A stretch of DNA of 64,000 bases, taken from NCBI GenBank assembly GCA_963281155.1, contig CAUJLY010000002.1, positions 6,572,001-6,636,000 on the forward strand. The letters are read 5' to 3'. The notes beneath the pieces were generated by a model. The model worked only from the letters and a program-made list of their open reading frames with translations, ran no database searches and was not told the DNA's origin. This DNA is from Rhabditophanes sp. KR3021. Lineage: Eukaryota > Nematoda > Chromadorea > Rhabditida > Alloionematidae. Shown here piece by piece: positions 46,272 through 58,285 of this stretch. The position numbers and the translations under genes were made by a program. Position 1 is the first letter of the stretch. Every line of letters begins with the position of its first letter.

Positions 46272-49200
46272 TTATCTAAACAATCCATCTTTGATATACT
46301 CTGCAAAAACATCGCTTATATCTTCCGGATATTTTAAACCCTCCAAACTTTTATTCAATTCATTTATTGTGAAACTCACTCCATTATCTTTTACATTCGA
46401 GTAACTCTTCCTCGTATTATTACACTTTGGACAATAATCTTCTTTTTCCGTATACCCTTTTAAACATTCAAGATGATAAGAATGCTCGCACATGAAATGA
46501 GCCAATGGAACTGATAATGGTAAATCACAAGCTGCGCATCTTATTCTTGTAATGATTAAGTGGTTTTCATTAGTAACTTCAAGTTTTTTATGACATGCTC
46601 GAATCTTTTCTTTAACTGATTTTGTTTCATTATATTTTTTGTTGATTTTTCCTTGCATACTTCCAAGCCATTTTAACAAGAAAATCTTTATAGTTGCTAG
46701 ATTTCTCTTCTTTGATTTACACATTATTTCCATTACACTCAATGGATGCATTTTTTCGTTTTTGGATACCTCTTCAAGGCAATCCATCACAAATTCTTCT
46801 GATATATCATCAGCATCAGCCAAACATAAGAGGAAAAGACCCCAAATGTCTGCATTATTCTTGCTCCGACAATGTTCACGAGCATTCTTATAATCTTTGG
46901 CATTAATACAAGCGTATAAGTAATTTTCGTCTTCCCCTCCTTTGATATAAAGATGCATCAAAACTGGAGCACAATGGTAAATTTGGGCATAATTAAGTAT
47001 AGCTTTAGTATTGTCAAAGTTTGTTATTTCTGCAGCTTCATGCTGGTAAAGCTTTTCATTTTCAGTACATTTTTGGATATAAAATTCAATTATACACTTT
47101 TCTACTTTTTTCCATTCTAGGTATACCCTTTCTTCCATTCCGAAGCGAATTAATGATTCATACAGGTGTGGATTGTATGTTGCTGCGATTAAAATATAGA
47201 AAAACAATTCCTCATCTTCTTTTTCTAAGTTAGCTTTAATGAATTTTTCTGTTTCTAAAGGAATGTTTGTAACAATTGGCATGCAGTATTGTTTTATAAT
47301 ATGCTTTTTTGTTTTGACATCAACACTCTTGTTGGCTAATAATTCGATCAAAAGTGAGTAGTCTTTACTTGATTCAACTATCACTTGAGCAACTAGTTCA
47401 TAAGCTTCGTATTTATAGGCAAATTTAATAGCTTCCTTTGTAAAGCCAGAAGATTTGAGTGTATTTACGGCACCGTCAATATTCAAGAAAGGAAGTTTGT
47501 ACTTTTCAAGAAATGACATCAATTTGCCTGTTTTTCTTTCCTTAGCATAGCAATTAATCAGCAAATTACAGTGGTATTCGTTGGCAAAACCTTTTTCAAT
47601 CAAAGCTTCCAAGAATTTTGCCAAATACTTTGTATTCGAACTATCAAGCAACTGTTTAATTACACTCGAAGGCTTCAAAGTTCCGATAGCCTTAATATAC
47701 TGATTAACTGCACTATCATAATCTCCTTTCTCCAGCAAATAGCTTCCATATTTAATAAAAATCTCCGGTAAATTGGTCAAATGCTTCGTGGTTGCCAAGT
47801 GAATAGCCACATCATACAAATTCTTCTGCAGCAATATTTCCATTTTCTGAGAAATTCCTTTTTCGTGGAAGCAAATCATTTCACCATTCGACTTAGATAA
47901 GTAGACATTCCGGTCAAGAGTAAAAATTCGTGCACCTATCGGTAATTATTAAAAGATGAAACCTTGGAATTCACTTATAAATAAGTTTTTAATTTTTTTC
48001 TGATTAATTCATTTTTTCGTAACATTTTATGATGTCCTAATACAACTTTTTTTACTATAATTTGTTTTGATTTTATGTAATAATTGAATAAGCATGTTAT
48101 TAAGACATAATACCGACAAGATCCTTTGCTACTATAGCTCCCGCCTAGTGGCAACACATCTGTCGAGCTTCAAGCTGAGATTAAGTTGATCGAAATGGTA
48201 AATGCTGTCAACAGTCTTCCATTAGCTGAGGAAGCAATGGATTTGTATCCTCGATTTATATAAGGCTTGCTTGTGAACGCTAAGAGGTGGATGATATACA
48301 ACATTTTTTTACACGCAAGAGATGGCAAGACAAAATTGGCGCTTTTAGAAAAAAGATTAATGGATTGATGGGTGATATTGCTAACCAAGAAAAGGTTTCG
48401 TACGATTTTTGTCAAAATTAGAAGATGGGGGATCAGGTATAAAAGTATGCGGTCTACACATATAGATGTATTCTCGCGGATATTTTAAAAAGTGCTCGAG
48501 AATACATTTTACCATTCCGAAGTATTAAAATGTCATTTATATTTTACACGTTTGATAATTTTTGTTATTTTTGATTAATAAAAGATTTGCATACCTTCCA
48601 GTTGATCGACAAAGTAGGATGAAACCTTGGAATCCACATCAAAAAGTGTTAAGCTATAATTTGATAATGATGGCTTAGTTAAGATAGCAATTATTTCACC
48701 AACATGTAGAATTTGTACCTTTTCTATTCCTCTTTCTAAGGCATGACATCGTCCTGATGTGTTATCAAGTGCATCGTCGGCAAAATAAAAGTTAACTACA
48801 TCTTTGCCGGCTATAACTAATTCATTCTTTATATAACAAAAGTCCCAACACTCTGGTTCTGCTCCCTCGCAATCTTCATAGGTAAAGGAGTTTAAGCAAT
48901 TGGTACCATCATGAACATATCCCATTACATTAACATTTGTAATAACATAGATAACGAAGATTCCTGGTCTATGAGTTACAGTTGTAATTTTGAGGCCTGT
49001 CATTTTGACTTTTGTGAATGAAACATCTCCTTTGCATAGAACCTGCCATTTGATATACTTTTCTTTTTTCATGTCTCCTTTAAAGTACATTAGTGAGTTG
49101 TCGGAATAACCAACCACGACCATTGATACCGTCTCATTTATTGCCACAATTACAGGTTTAATTTTGTCATCCTCGAATTGGTAACATTTCAAAATTTGAG

Positions 49201-49624
49201 AAGGCTTATTTGAAGTAGACTTTAAATCGCTAACCGAAAACAATTTAATCGAAGGAATATCACCGATATCTTTCTAAAAATGAATATTAATGCTTATTCA
49301 CTTAAATAAACAACTTACACCCAACAAAGCAGCAGCTAAGGGGACAGTATCAAAATAGAATAAGCTTTCCGAATAAGCAAGAATATGCTTGACATCTCTT
49401 TTCTTGTTTAGGATAAAAATATGGCCCTTGCTTTCTCCAAATAAAACGAGATCATCGGTGCTTCTGGAGCAAATTACATTGCATTTGGCTACAACCATTT
49501 TTACATCAATCGGTTCATCTTTGTCCGGAGAAGGAGATTGTTTGTTTCGTGAATTGATAGGTGAAACATTGTCTATTTGGACTTCGGTGAAAAATTGACA
49601 ACGTCTCCAGCCTAGATCTTCCAT
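46272..49624 (-). CDS. vps-11: VPS11, core subunit of HOPS/CORVET
   Basis: Tethering-complex subunit for endosome-lysosome fusion. Exons 49624-49319, 49273-48595 and 47935-46272 join in phase to 882 residues. The N-terminal beta-propeller starts with LGWRRCQFF and includes LVLFGESKGHIFIL and VVVGYSDNSLMYFKGD. The alpha-solenoid follows with the family block MEILLQKNLYDVAIHLA, GDYDSAVNQYIKAIGTLKPS and CNLLINCYAKERKTGKL. The C-terminal RING-H2 is complete (CAACDLPL, CEHSYHLECL, CPKC), and the protein ends VFAEYIKDGLFR as in other VPS11. Intron 1 is 45 bp; intron 2 is about 660 bp and holds an antisense decayed coding fragment. Coding sequence intact across more than 2.6 kb. Confidence 0.93.
48130..48440 (+). 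pseudogene. Decayed coding relic inside VPS11 intron 2
   Basis: On the strand opposite to VPS11, protein-like sequence runs in changing frames: AEIKLIEMVNAVNSLPLAEE, a stop, then WMIYNIFLHARDGKTKLALL, then INGLMGDIANQEKVSYDF. Stops and shifts show it is dead. I do not recognise the family. It parallels the intronic, antisense relics at 1.1-1.6 kb and 15.2-15.7 kb, but I cannot show by eye that it is the same family. Confidence 0.4.
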
Positions 49625-50157
49625 TTTAGAATAGAATTCAAATGATATACAAGTATTATATTTTTTACAATTGTTTTGAACTGGTATCAATAAATGTATG
49701 TCATCAAAGTTATAAATACTCGCTTTACCAACCGCATCACTTTTTTCCTTTCAAGATTATTCTATTTCAATTGTGATTAAATGTTTTCAACGTAATTAAA
49801 AATTGATCAAAGTTCATTTATTAACTTTAAAATTGGTCTAAACTTGAATTTATCATATTTATGCACAAACATTGGACTTGCTTTAAAAAGCTGCACTTTA
49901 AATTTAATTAACCTAGCAATTTAAAATCACAAATATGTTCAACTTAACCTATAATTGCATCTTTTTGCGATTGGCCAAAAAACGATTCTAAGAAAAGTGA
50001 TGTATAATTAAGGAGGTAAATGCATGTTGAAGATAGTCCTTGGCAAAAGCAAAATATATATACTTAGAAGATGAGATGGGTATAAATAAGAACGAAATTT
50101 AGATGGAAGGTATCTCATTCTTTTTGGATTAGCTGGTAAAATCTATTTACTTTTAGA
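49625..50157. other. Divergent promoter region of VPS11 and flp-8
   Basis: Contains a TATATATA at about 50055, 100 bp before the flp-8 ATG, and a TTTTAG immediately before that ATG. No other feature seen. Confidence 0.4.
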
Positions 50158-50469
50158 ATGATTGGAACTAAGAATGCCACTATTGTGGTTGGTTTTCTAA
50201 TCTTGGGATATCTGGCTATGGCTGAAGAGACTGAAATTGTTTTGTTAAAGGATGACAAGTTTGGACAACAACCAGTCATTGGAGATTCACCCGTCAAAGG
50301 TTTGACAATTGAAGAAATAGGAGGATATCCTCCAAATTTGATTCACTTCAAGAAACGGAGTTCCATGCAAAAGAGAAAAAACGAATTTATTCGCTTTGGC
50401 AAGCGAGGTGGACTTTCTTTTGAACCAGTTTTTCAAAAAAGAAAAAATGAATTTATACGATTTGGTTAA
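50158..50469 (+). CDS. flp-8: FMRFamide-like neuropeptide precursor, FLP-8 type
   Basis: Secreted precursor for amidated neuropeptides. 103 residues: an N-terminal signal segment (ATIVVGFLILGYLAMAEE), a spacer, and two copies of KNEFIRFG. The first is bounded by KR on both sides (QKRKNEFIRFGKRGG); the second is preceded by KR and ends the protein, its Gly being the amide donor just before the stop. The same peptide, KNEFIRF-amide, is made in three copies by C. elegans flp-8. The ATG follows a TTTTAG by one base, a typical trans-splice site. AATAAA lies about 60 bp after the stop. Single exon. Confidence 0.9.
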   Translation: MIGTKNATIVVGFLILGYLAMAEETEIVLLKDDKFGQQPVIGDSPVKGLTIEEIGGYPPNLIHFKKRSSMQKRKNEFIRFGKRGGLSFEPVFQKRKNEFIRFG

Positions 50470-50888
50470 ATTTCAATGCTTTTCAACATACGTAAAATAC
50501 AAAAAATGAAGGTTGAGTGTCTACAAGAGAAAATAAAATGACTAAAATAACAATATTAAGAAGGTCTTTAACAAATGAGAAATAATACGAACTGTTAAGA
50601 ATGTCTTAACAAAACATTATTAGAAACAATTCTTTTACTTTACTATACGACTTGAATATGATTTTTTAAATAAACTCTTTGAAGGCCATTTTTATAATTC
50701 CATTTAACACATATTCAGTAAATTATTCTTTCGAGAACACATTTTATTTTGTTCATTACACTCTTAGAAATGGTTTTGAACTTTATTACAATCATCGCAA
50801 TAAAATTCGGTATAGTCATTTAATTCTTCTCAGTTGTCCATAAAAGACCCTTAAGAGGAACCACAACGAAAGGTTGGATAACATATCA
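50470..50888. other. Gap between convergent genes
   Basis: 3' flanks of flp-8 and the secreted coiled-coil gene; AT-rich, no other signal. Confidence 0.4.
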
Positions 50889-52253
50889 TCATAGATAATA
50901 TCCAATATATTCATCTAACTTTCGCTGCAAATTATTCATTAAATCTTCTTTTTTGAGGAAAGTAGCTAATTCGGAAGATTTGTTATTTGGTCCTGGTTTG
51001 GGCATTAATAACAAATCGTCTATATTGCTTAGATATCCACTTTTTAAATTATCAATTTCAATTTCCCAATCTTGTTTCTTACCTACATCAATTTCTTTTT
51101 CATTAAACGAACCACTTGAATTTCTTTCTACTTCCAGTTCAGCTTCCAATTTGGCAATTTTATCTTCACTATTTTTCATATCATTCATAATTGTTTCATC
51201 AATAATCTTCTGAAACCAAAATATTAAATCTGATACCTCCAAATGAACTTCTTCGAATATCTTCTGTGACTCCTTAGCAACTTTATCACTGTTAACATCC
51301 TCAAAGTAATTATTTAATCCCTTTTCCATCTTTCCCAAACTATCTTTATCAGCATATGGAAATTCAACCTTACCAATATACTTTTGGCATGAATGTATAT
51401 TTTGACACGCAGCCACCAAATTATTCCTAGCCTCAACCCCAGTGAAATATCTGGTTGTTTCATCACTTGAATTTATTATGTTCTTCCATTTCTTAATACC
51501 GAACGCTATTTGTGTTTGTGAATAAATAATCATAGTTCTTCCATTTAGCCATTTGTTTCTAGCTAGATGTATTGGCTTTTGATTGTCAATTTCAGTTCGG
51601 ATGTCATTTATCAACTTGGATGCTTTTCTGACATCACTGCCTGGGAAACGTGCAAATTCTATGTTTGCCTTTTCACTTAATGCTAATTTCCTTTCGATTT
51701 TGTTGTTTAGTATTTCAAGGATTCTAATTTCATTTTGATACTGTATCCGACACTTATCGAGTTCTTTTTCACTTTTGTTGAAATTATTAATACTTTCCTT
51801 GTACCATTTTTCTGCCTCATCTTTCTTTTTTTCCCAGACTCCTTGCTGCTGAAGAACTGTTTTATATGAATGATGGTGAATTCCTTCTAGATCCTTCCTT
51901 TCATTGTCACTACAAATATCCATATAAATAAATGCATGTACTACTTACCATTGCTTCCGTAATTCTTTAGTAGTAGCTTCAAGTTGATCCAAAGCATACT
52001 TCGTTTCGTCTGACTCAACTAATCCTTTGTAATATCTTCCATAGATTTCCTTAGATTTCAAAATATACAGCTCCTTTAATATACTTTGGATTTCTCCAAC
52101 TTTCCCAGTTTCTTTATTAGAAGTAGCGGCTCTGTTAGAAACTTCAGGGCTAATAGTAGTCAAAGGAACATCATTGTCTACTTTTGAATCGTCACTAGCA
52201 TTAGCTCCCATTGCAATAAAGAATAGTCCAAAATGTAAGGCATATTTTGGCAT
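50889..52253 (-). CDS. Secreted coiled-coil protein, unrecognised
   Basis: Two exons (52253-51949, 51909-50889; 39-bp intron, phase 2) encode 441 residues. An N-terminal signal peptide (KYALHFGLFFIAMGANA) is followed by a Ser/Thr-rich linker and then long amphipathic helices with heptad spacing (VWEKKKDEAEKWYKESINNF, KIAKLEAELEVERN). Only a handful of Cys are present; CDNERKDLEG sits at the exon junction. No known domain. It is likely secreted or retained in the secretory pathway and may oligomerise. Frame and splice sites are intact, so I regard it as a real gene. Confidence 0.65.
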
Positions 52254-52431
52254 TATTTATTAGCCAATTTCAACATTCTTTATTAACAAAATAGAAGACA
52301 TATGTTAATATTACTTAATGATTAATTTTTGATCTCCATAGTTACACACTAAAGTCCATTCATTCTATTGAAAATTTATTAGAAAATCATTTAACAACAA
52401 TAAAAGAACATATTAAAACAACAACATAACA

Positions 52432-52790
52432 TTAAAAGGGCAACAATAAATTCTTAAACACTTCCTTTAACAATAACTTTCTTGCCTTTGGTTTAGCAGT
52501 AATTCCCGTCAAATCATGAATCATTTTTACCTTCTCACTTTCATCCAACGCAACTGAATTAAAAACAAATATCTCCAACAAATGCCCTCTTTATCCTCCC
52601 AACTCTTGACAATTTCTGCTAAAAAATGCATATCAGTGAAGTTGCTAACTGGGATCAAGAAAGTTGGAATATGAATTAAATATAATCTCTAAAGCAGACA
52701 ATCCACTATATCATGGATGATTTCTTTGATGCTAATCAAATATTGTCTCTTTGGAATGGCATAATTTCATCCGCATCCTAACAAACGCAC
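52432..52790 (-). pseudogene. Decayed gene fragment
   Basis: The last 65 codons before a stop at 52432 read as good protein (LLEIFVFNSVALDESEKVKM, LTGITAKPKARKLLLKEVF). Upstream the frame changes near 52590 (AEIVKSWEDKEG) and stops accumulate. There is no ATG-started frame. Family unknown. Confidence 0.35.
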
Positions 52791-52911
52791 ATTTCAATCT
52801 AATTATTTGATCTATGACATTTGGAGAATAGATTAAGATTGCTATATAAAGTGCTAAATTGTTTATTATATCACAATTAGACTTTTAACAATCGTTTAAT
52901 AATAAGCCATC

Positions 52912-53573
52912 ATGAATCAAAATAACCAAACTCCAAGATTTGTTAATGTAGGTTAATTTTCAATAATGCTCAAAAACTAAAGCTTTTTTAGGTTCATCAA
53001 AGAAACACAACAAAAGATCTAGACGTTTGGTTCTCAATGGCAACCAACAAAATGGACTATTATAATTCAGAATATAGAGGAGTCCAAAAAGTCGAGCACA
53101 ATATTTACCTTGACTCACACTCTGAAAGCAACAATGTTACAGGAAGAATTGTTGGACCACGTGGAACAACGATTAAAGAACTTGAAGTCAAAACGGGGAC
53201 TAAAATTTCCATTCGAGGACAAGGTAAACCTATTAGAAATAAAGATTTTGTTGGACCTGAAGATAAACTTCACGCATACATAGTATGCTACGATAACTAT
53301 AAGGACGCCACTGAAAAAGTTGCTCATTGTGCATTTTTGATTAAAGAACTTATCAATTCTTCCAGGAGACATAGAATGCATCATGGGAAAGCTGAGCAAT
53401 TGAAACAATTAGCAATTTTTAATGGAACCTACGTTGATCCTGAATACAGAAAATGGAAAAATGCTCCGTGCAAGCCTGTTATGAAATTCGGATTCTCTTA
53501 TGATGAACTCTTTAAAAACTTGTCTAACCCAACTTCTATTTACAACGATGTCGCTTACTCAATTTGGCTCTAA
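52912..53573 (+). CDS. Short STAR/KH-domain RNA-binding protein
   Basis: Two exons (52912-52947, 52992-53573; 44-bp intron) encode 205 residues. The maxi-KH domain of the STAR/SF1 family is visible: NVTGRIVGPRGTTIKELEVK, TGTKISIRGQGKPIRNKD, LHAYIVCYDNYKDATEKV. The GPRG loop that contacts RNA is intact. A typical STAR protein has a Qua1 dimerisation motif before the KH and Qua2 after it; the N-terminus here is too short for a clear Qua1, and Qua2 is weak (HHGKAEQLKQLAIFNGTYVD), so it may be a monomeric, SF1-like member. Likely targets are UACUAAC-type sites, by family. AATAAA at 53616. No damage seen. Confidence 0.8.
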
Positions 53574-55259
53574 GTTATTATTTCTTTATTATTTTAAACC
53601 TATTTTGTATTTCGCAATAAAAATGACTTCACAAATAATCCTTAATTAAATTATCTTAAAAACAATTGTAATTAGATAAAATAACCATTTTACTTTCTAC
53701 AAACTCTCCGGAAGTTAATTTTAAATAAAAAATATCTATTTCGTTATACTATGTTTTATTCATAAAGGTATCGCGTCATTCCTCAAGTCTAAATTGATTG
53801 CACTTTTTTGGGGATTGTAGTCTATATCTCAAAAAATACGTGCAATCAAGACCCACAAAAATAGGTTTTAGAATCCTGAAGAAAAACTGAATTCAATGAC
53901 ATCAAAAACTCAATCACAGCACTATTGGATAAGACAGGACAATCATCCAAAGGAGAACAATTTTGACATTTTTATACTTTTTCTATTTTATTCTCAATAG
54001 CAATGATTTTTACGTTCTATTTTGTTTAAATAAAATAAAAAACTTTAATTTTACTTATAATTTTTCTGATAGGGTCGAAATAATCAAATTATTGCTTTGT
54101 CTCGAGCAGATATTGAGGGTTTGACACAAAGGACATTATTTTTGAAAAGTACGAAATTGTACAAAGTTGGAAAGTTGTGCTCGCTCAGTCTTGTTAAAAT
54201 ATACTTTAACTACTTAAATGAATATACCCTGATGTCGATTGAGGTCGAAATGTAAATGTATACGCTTATTACATTTCAAATAAAGAATGTCAATTTTAAA
54301 TTTCAATACAAGTTTAACAAATCCCGTAGCTCATTGTGAAACTTAAATTTCAGAAATCCGAATTGAGGAAAGTAGTCAGTCAACTTAGGGCTTTCTTTTG
54401 TGTATTGTGCTAAAAAATTGGTGGAGGCCTTGTTGAGTTATTTTACGTTTTATAAAAAAAATAGTTGCTTATACATTTTAAATACAATTTTTAGTAAAGA
54501 ACCATTTAAAAGTTAAAATTATGTATTTGTTTTAAAATTTAAAAAAGCTTGGTATGATGCATAATTTATATTTCTACGTGTTTGTGTATATTTATTGTTT
54601 TTATTTGATTGTTTGACATTCTTAAACCACGTTAATATACTAACATGTAAAGTTCACGCATTTTTATTAAGACAATTAAAAATAACATTATTCATTTATT
54701 CAAAGGCTAAGGACAATTTATCAGGAGTTGCATATGGAATGTTTCATTAGAATCATCACTAGTTTCTTTTATATGACTGATCCTTATGTAAAATTAAGTA
54801 ACTCCAGATTATCTGCAGCAATATCATTCAAAATAATGGCATCACCACCGAATATTTCGAGTACATGCTAAGCAGGCGACTTCAATGATTCAATCTTATA
54901 ATTATCTACTACCTCGATACTTGCTTTAATGGAATGCAAGCATTTTATATTTTGAATTGAAGCAAATAAAATATATTCTTCATTTTGTATAGGGGTTTCC
55001 ACATCTCATTAAATTTAGTCAATCAATGAAATACAATTTGAAGTCAAACTTGTAGCATAGTCCAATCTTATAATTTGCCTCTTCTGCAATAGACACAGTT
55101 AAATAATGGTGTATTGTTGAATATTATGCCTTCCTTGATTATTATTGATGTAATAATAAATGTTTAAGATAAGCTAGTTTAAAGTTGTTTTTGTTGTATT
55201 GTGACTAAATTTGTAAATTTTTTTTAATTTTTGGGTCAAACTGGAGGCATTACCTACAA
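53574..55259. other. Intergenic region before tRNA-Asp
   Basis: AT-rich sequence without ATG-started genes. A decayed minus-strand coding fragment lies at 54784-55110 (separate entry). Nothing else recognised. Confidence 0.35.
54784..55110 (-). pseudogene. Decayed gene fragment
   Basis: Coding-like sequence on the minus strand: LTVSIAEEANYKIGLCYKFD, a frame change, then EEYILFASIQNIKCLHSIKA, an in-frame TAG after ESLKSPA, then HVLEIFGGDAIILNDIAADN to a TAA at 54784. It is dead because of the stop and the shift. Family not recognised. Confidence 0.4.
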
Positions 55260-55331
55260 TCCCAGCTAGTATAGTGGTGAGTATCCGCGCCTGTCACGTG
55301 CGAGACCAGGGTTCGATTCCCTGGCTGGGAG
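55260..55331 (+). tRNA. tRNA-Asp (anticodon GTC)
   Basis: 72 nt. Acceptor stem TCCCAGC pairs with GCTGGGA, discriminator G. D-arm with A-box TAGTATAGTGG; anticodon stem GCGC/GTGC around the loop CTGTCAC (anticodon GTC); T-arm CCAGGGTTCGATTCCCTGG containing the B-box. No intron. A run of six T follows 3 bases after the end, as a pol III terminator. Confidence 0.96.
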
Positions 55332-55927
55332 TATTTTTTGGTTCATTGCATTAAATAGAAGCTAACCACTTTCACCACCGAATAACACTTTTTCACTCTT
55401 TTATTCCATTTCAACCTAAATGAGAGAGTTAAAGATGTTTTTAACTAAAAACAATGGGATAATAGTAACAACCAGTAAATACATTTCCAATAAGAAGAAT
55501 GGATATCCACAAGCATGTTTTGTCGACATCCAAATAAATAAAAGAAAAGACAAAGATAATTATCCAAAATATTTAAGGCAAATAGTGCACAATAAAAGTT
55601 ATTTGAATAGTTAATTGCTTAAATTACAGTTATTAATTAGCCACACAATAACTAAATTATCGAAAAGAATTGAATATGAACTTGATCAAACCTTTGCAAT
55701 CTCTTTTCGGACTGTAAATTCTGTTTATAAGAGATACTTTTAACCTCGCTCCAAAATTATGTAACAGAATTAGAATAATGAATATTTATTTACCTTTATT
55801 TTAATTATCAACTTTTATATAAAGACGCAGTAGATTAATTTACAGCAATAAAATATTATCTTTGACACTTATTATGTAGCTAATTAATTGATGTTGTAAA
55901 AACAGTGTAATGTTTATTATGCAAAAA
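55332..55927. other. Gap between tRNA-Asp and 5S rRNA
   Basis: A 64-codon ATG-started frame at 55420-55614 has no family features and is probably chance. No SL RNA sequence found beside the 5S gene. Confidence 0.35.
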
Positions 55928-56045
55928 GCTTACACCACTACGGATTCCCAGGACGTCTCCGATCCAAGTACTAAGGTAGCTCGAAGTTGATTCACTTCTC
56001 AGATCGAACGGGATGAGGTGCTTTCAACATGATATGAGCGTAAGC
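55928..56045 (-). rRNA. 5S ribosomal RNA
   Basis: 118 nt on the minus strand. It starts GCTTACGCTCATATCATG and ends GTAAGC; the two ends pair as helix I. The internal blocks CATCCCGTTCGATCTG and TAGTACTTGGATCGGAGACG, then CCTGGGAATCC, follow nematode 5S closely and include the internal pol III promoter. A TTTTT follows the 3' end. It is a single copy here rather than an array. Confidence 0.93.
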
Positions 56046-57244
56046 GATAATGCATATCAACGAAATGTATCTAAAATAAAGAGACTTTTGGGTACGCCAG
56101 CTCGAATGGGTTACCAATGCAAGGAAAAATAGGAATATTCCAATGAGTTTAATTTTAACAAAATCATTGCAAAATAATAATTGGTTTGTTTTAATCACCA
56201 AGATCTGATTGATAAACACAATATTTTAAAATCGAACAAATAATGTGTGGGTGATTTGGCATTCGCAAATTTAGTTTGAACAAACTAAAAGTGTAATTCG
56301 TAATCAACGTAATTATGAATCTAATACAACATAGTAAAGTTAATTTGAGTACATTTTCAAGAATTAGCAAATGAAAGAATGATAGTGTTCCTGTTTTTAT
56401 CAATTATACAACAGCGAAGTTCATTCGGTAATTATAGCGGAAGTTTCTTTTAAACAAATTGTGAAGCTTAATCATTTGAAACTATTGTACTTATCTGAAT
56501 GTTAGTTATGTATTTTCGTATACCTTTTGGTTCCCAATCGAATACAATCCATAAATTTGGGGAGTTGGAATATGGGTAATACTATTTTTGATGCTTCGTA
56601 GAAATTCTATTAAATAAAATGTATTATTATCTTCCTGTGTTCTTTTTTGTTCTTAATAACTTCCATTGCACACAACATCTTTAATTAAAATAATACTTTG
56701 ATTACATGATTTATGCCCCTTATTAATACTCAAATGTTGCACAGTTCAATTCTCTAATTGTTTTCTCTTACAAGCAAATAATCATATTCGAATTACCTTA
56801 TTTAAGTTACCCCTATTCCACTCTACTACCTTTATTGATGGCATGGAGTACGCTGTTAATTTGAGAGGATAAACAATCCAAATAAAATAATTAATAAATA
56901 AGCTCCGGCTGTCGATTAATAACCTTGTTCAAATTTTGAATCAAATATGCAACAGAAATAAAAAGATAGTCCGGTATCAATAGATGTGAATTTAGGAAAC
57001 ATTGTGCTCGATGTATGCTATGGATTGCGTTCTAATTCACTTACAAGTCTGAATTTAATTATTCGGGTATTAAAACAACAACACACATGTTTTCATTTCC
57101 AATGAATAACTTGACAATCAAAAGAAATATTCCAAATCTTAAAGAATTAATTTACAACAAATGCTTGGGATAGTAACTTTATCTGACGTTGATGTCAACC
57201 AATGTTATCATGCAATACAAAATTCAACAAAAAAGTTGCTGAAC
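56046..57244. other. Intergenic region
   Basis: AT-rich. Open frames on the minus strand (56191-56403 and the one overlapping the 5S gene) lack family features. Nothing recognised. Confidence 0.35.
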
Positions 57245-57735
57245 GTAGACTTTTTATTTTTTGAAGCCACAAGTACCTTCCGATCCTTCTAAAATGTTTT
57301 TATAAAATTCATGTCTTTTCCACTGTTTCTGTGTGTAATATGAAATTCCTTCAATAATGGATATTCATCAGTAAAATTGAAATCGCTTAAATCAAAATTG
57401 ATACCTTCAACATAAGAATTGTAAGTTTGTGAAGAAAAATAAAAGACTTTCTTTGTTATTCTGAATTTTTAGCTACTTTTATACGTCCTCATTAAGTTTG
57501 TTATAAGAAGCTCTTTGTTTGATTGAAACGATTTTGTTATCAGACGATCGCGTATATGTGAATGTGCAAATACTATCATCAATTGTTGGTATTGTAATAA
57601 CGATTGTGGCTAGAACATTGCTAGGAGGATTAATATCAGTGCCATCGTAAATGAATGAAAATACAAATTCTATTCCATCTGAATCTGCTCAACATTAGCA
57701 AATAATGAAATAGTTAAAAAAATAAATATACTCAT
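57245..57735 (-). pseudogene. Broken gene for a small secreted-type protein
   Basis: It begins with an ATG and a signal-peptide-like stretch (MSIFIFLTISLFANV), shifts one base at GTTGAGCAG, then reads SDGIEFVFSFIYDGTDINPP and SICTFTYTRSSDNKIVSIKQ to a stop after LNEDV. Further coding-like sequence follows (VEGINFDLSDFNFTDEYPLL, then in another frame KQWKRHEFYKNILEGSEGTC). At least two frame breaks are present, unless unusual splicing removes them. Family not recognised. Confidence 0.45.
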
Positions 57736-58285
57736 CTTCATCGTAGTTTATTTGGTGTTCTGAATTTCTAATTCTTAATTATACTCAATTTCATCAGTTT
57801 TAATAACAATATAAAAAATTGTGATTAATCTACATGAATTATCATTATTATTGATTTATTTGAATATCATCAATAAATATCAACTTAGGGTAAGAATACA
57901 TTTTTTACTGATTGCAAAAGTAATTAACCATGTTTGATAAAATATGTTTAGTTTCATTTGGATAAATGCAAATAAATTAGTTGGAGTCATTAACTAATAA
58001 GTTTGTTTTTGTTAATTTGAAATGGAAAGATATTTTGGTTAAAAAAATGTAAATTTGAAATGAATTAGATGCAACGTGTTTATTATTGCATTATTTGTTT
58101 AAATATCTCGTTTATATGAATTAAACTTCTCTAATGTTATTTGGTATTGCTGGGCATTAATTTGATTGCTTTAGATGGCGAGACTTATTTGGCTATTTTT
58201 ATGAATTTTTCATCCTCAGTATCAAGTTTTATCTATCTTTATAATACAATAAATTTATTATTTCAATTTGTGTTTTCTAATATCT
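57736..58285. other. Gap
   Basis: AT-rich, homopolymer-laden; nothing recognised. Confidence 0.35.

Noticed and set aside
55420..55614. 64-codon plus-strand ORF between tRNA and 5S rRNA
   Set aside because: Lys/Asn-rich composition expected of AT-rich DNA, with no domain or promoter.
55332..57244. SL1 RNA gene next to the 5S rRNA
   Set aside because: I looked for the conserved SL1 leader on both strands near the 5S gene and did not find it.
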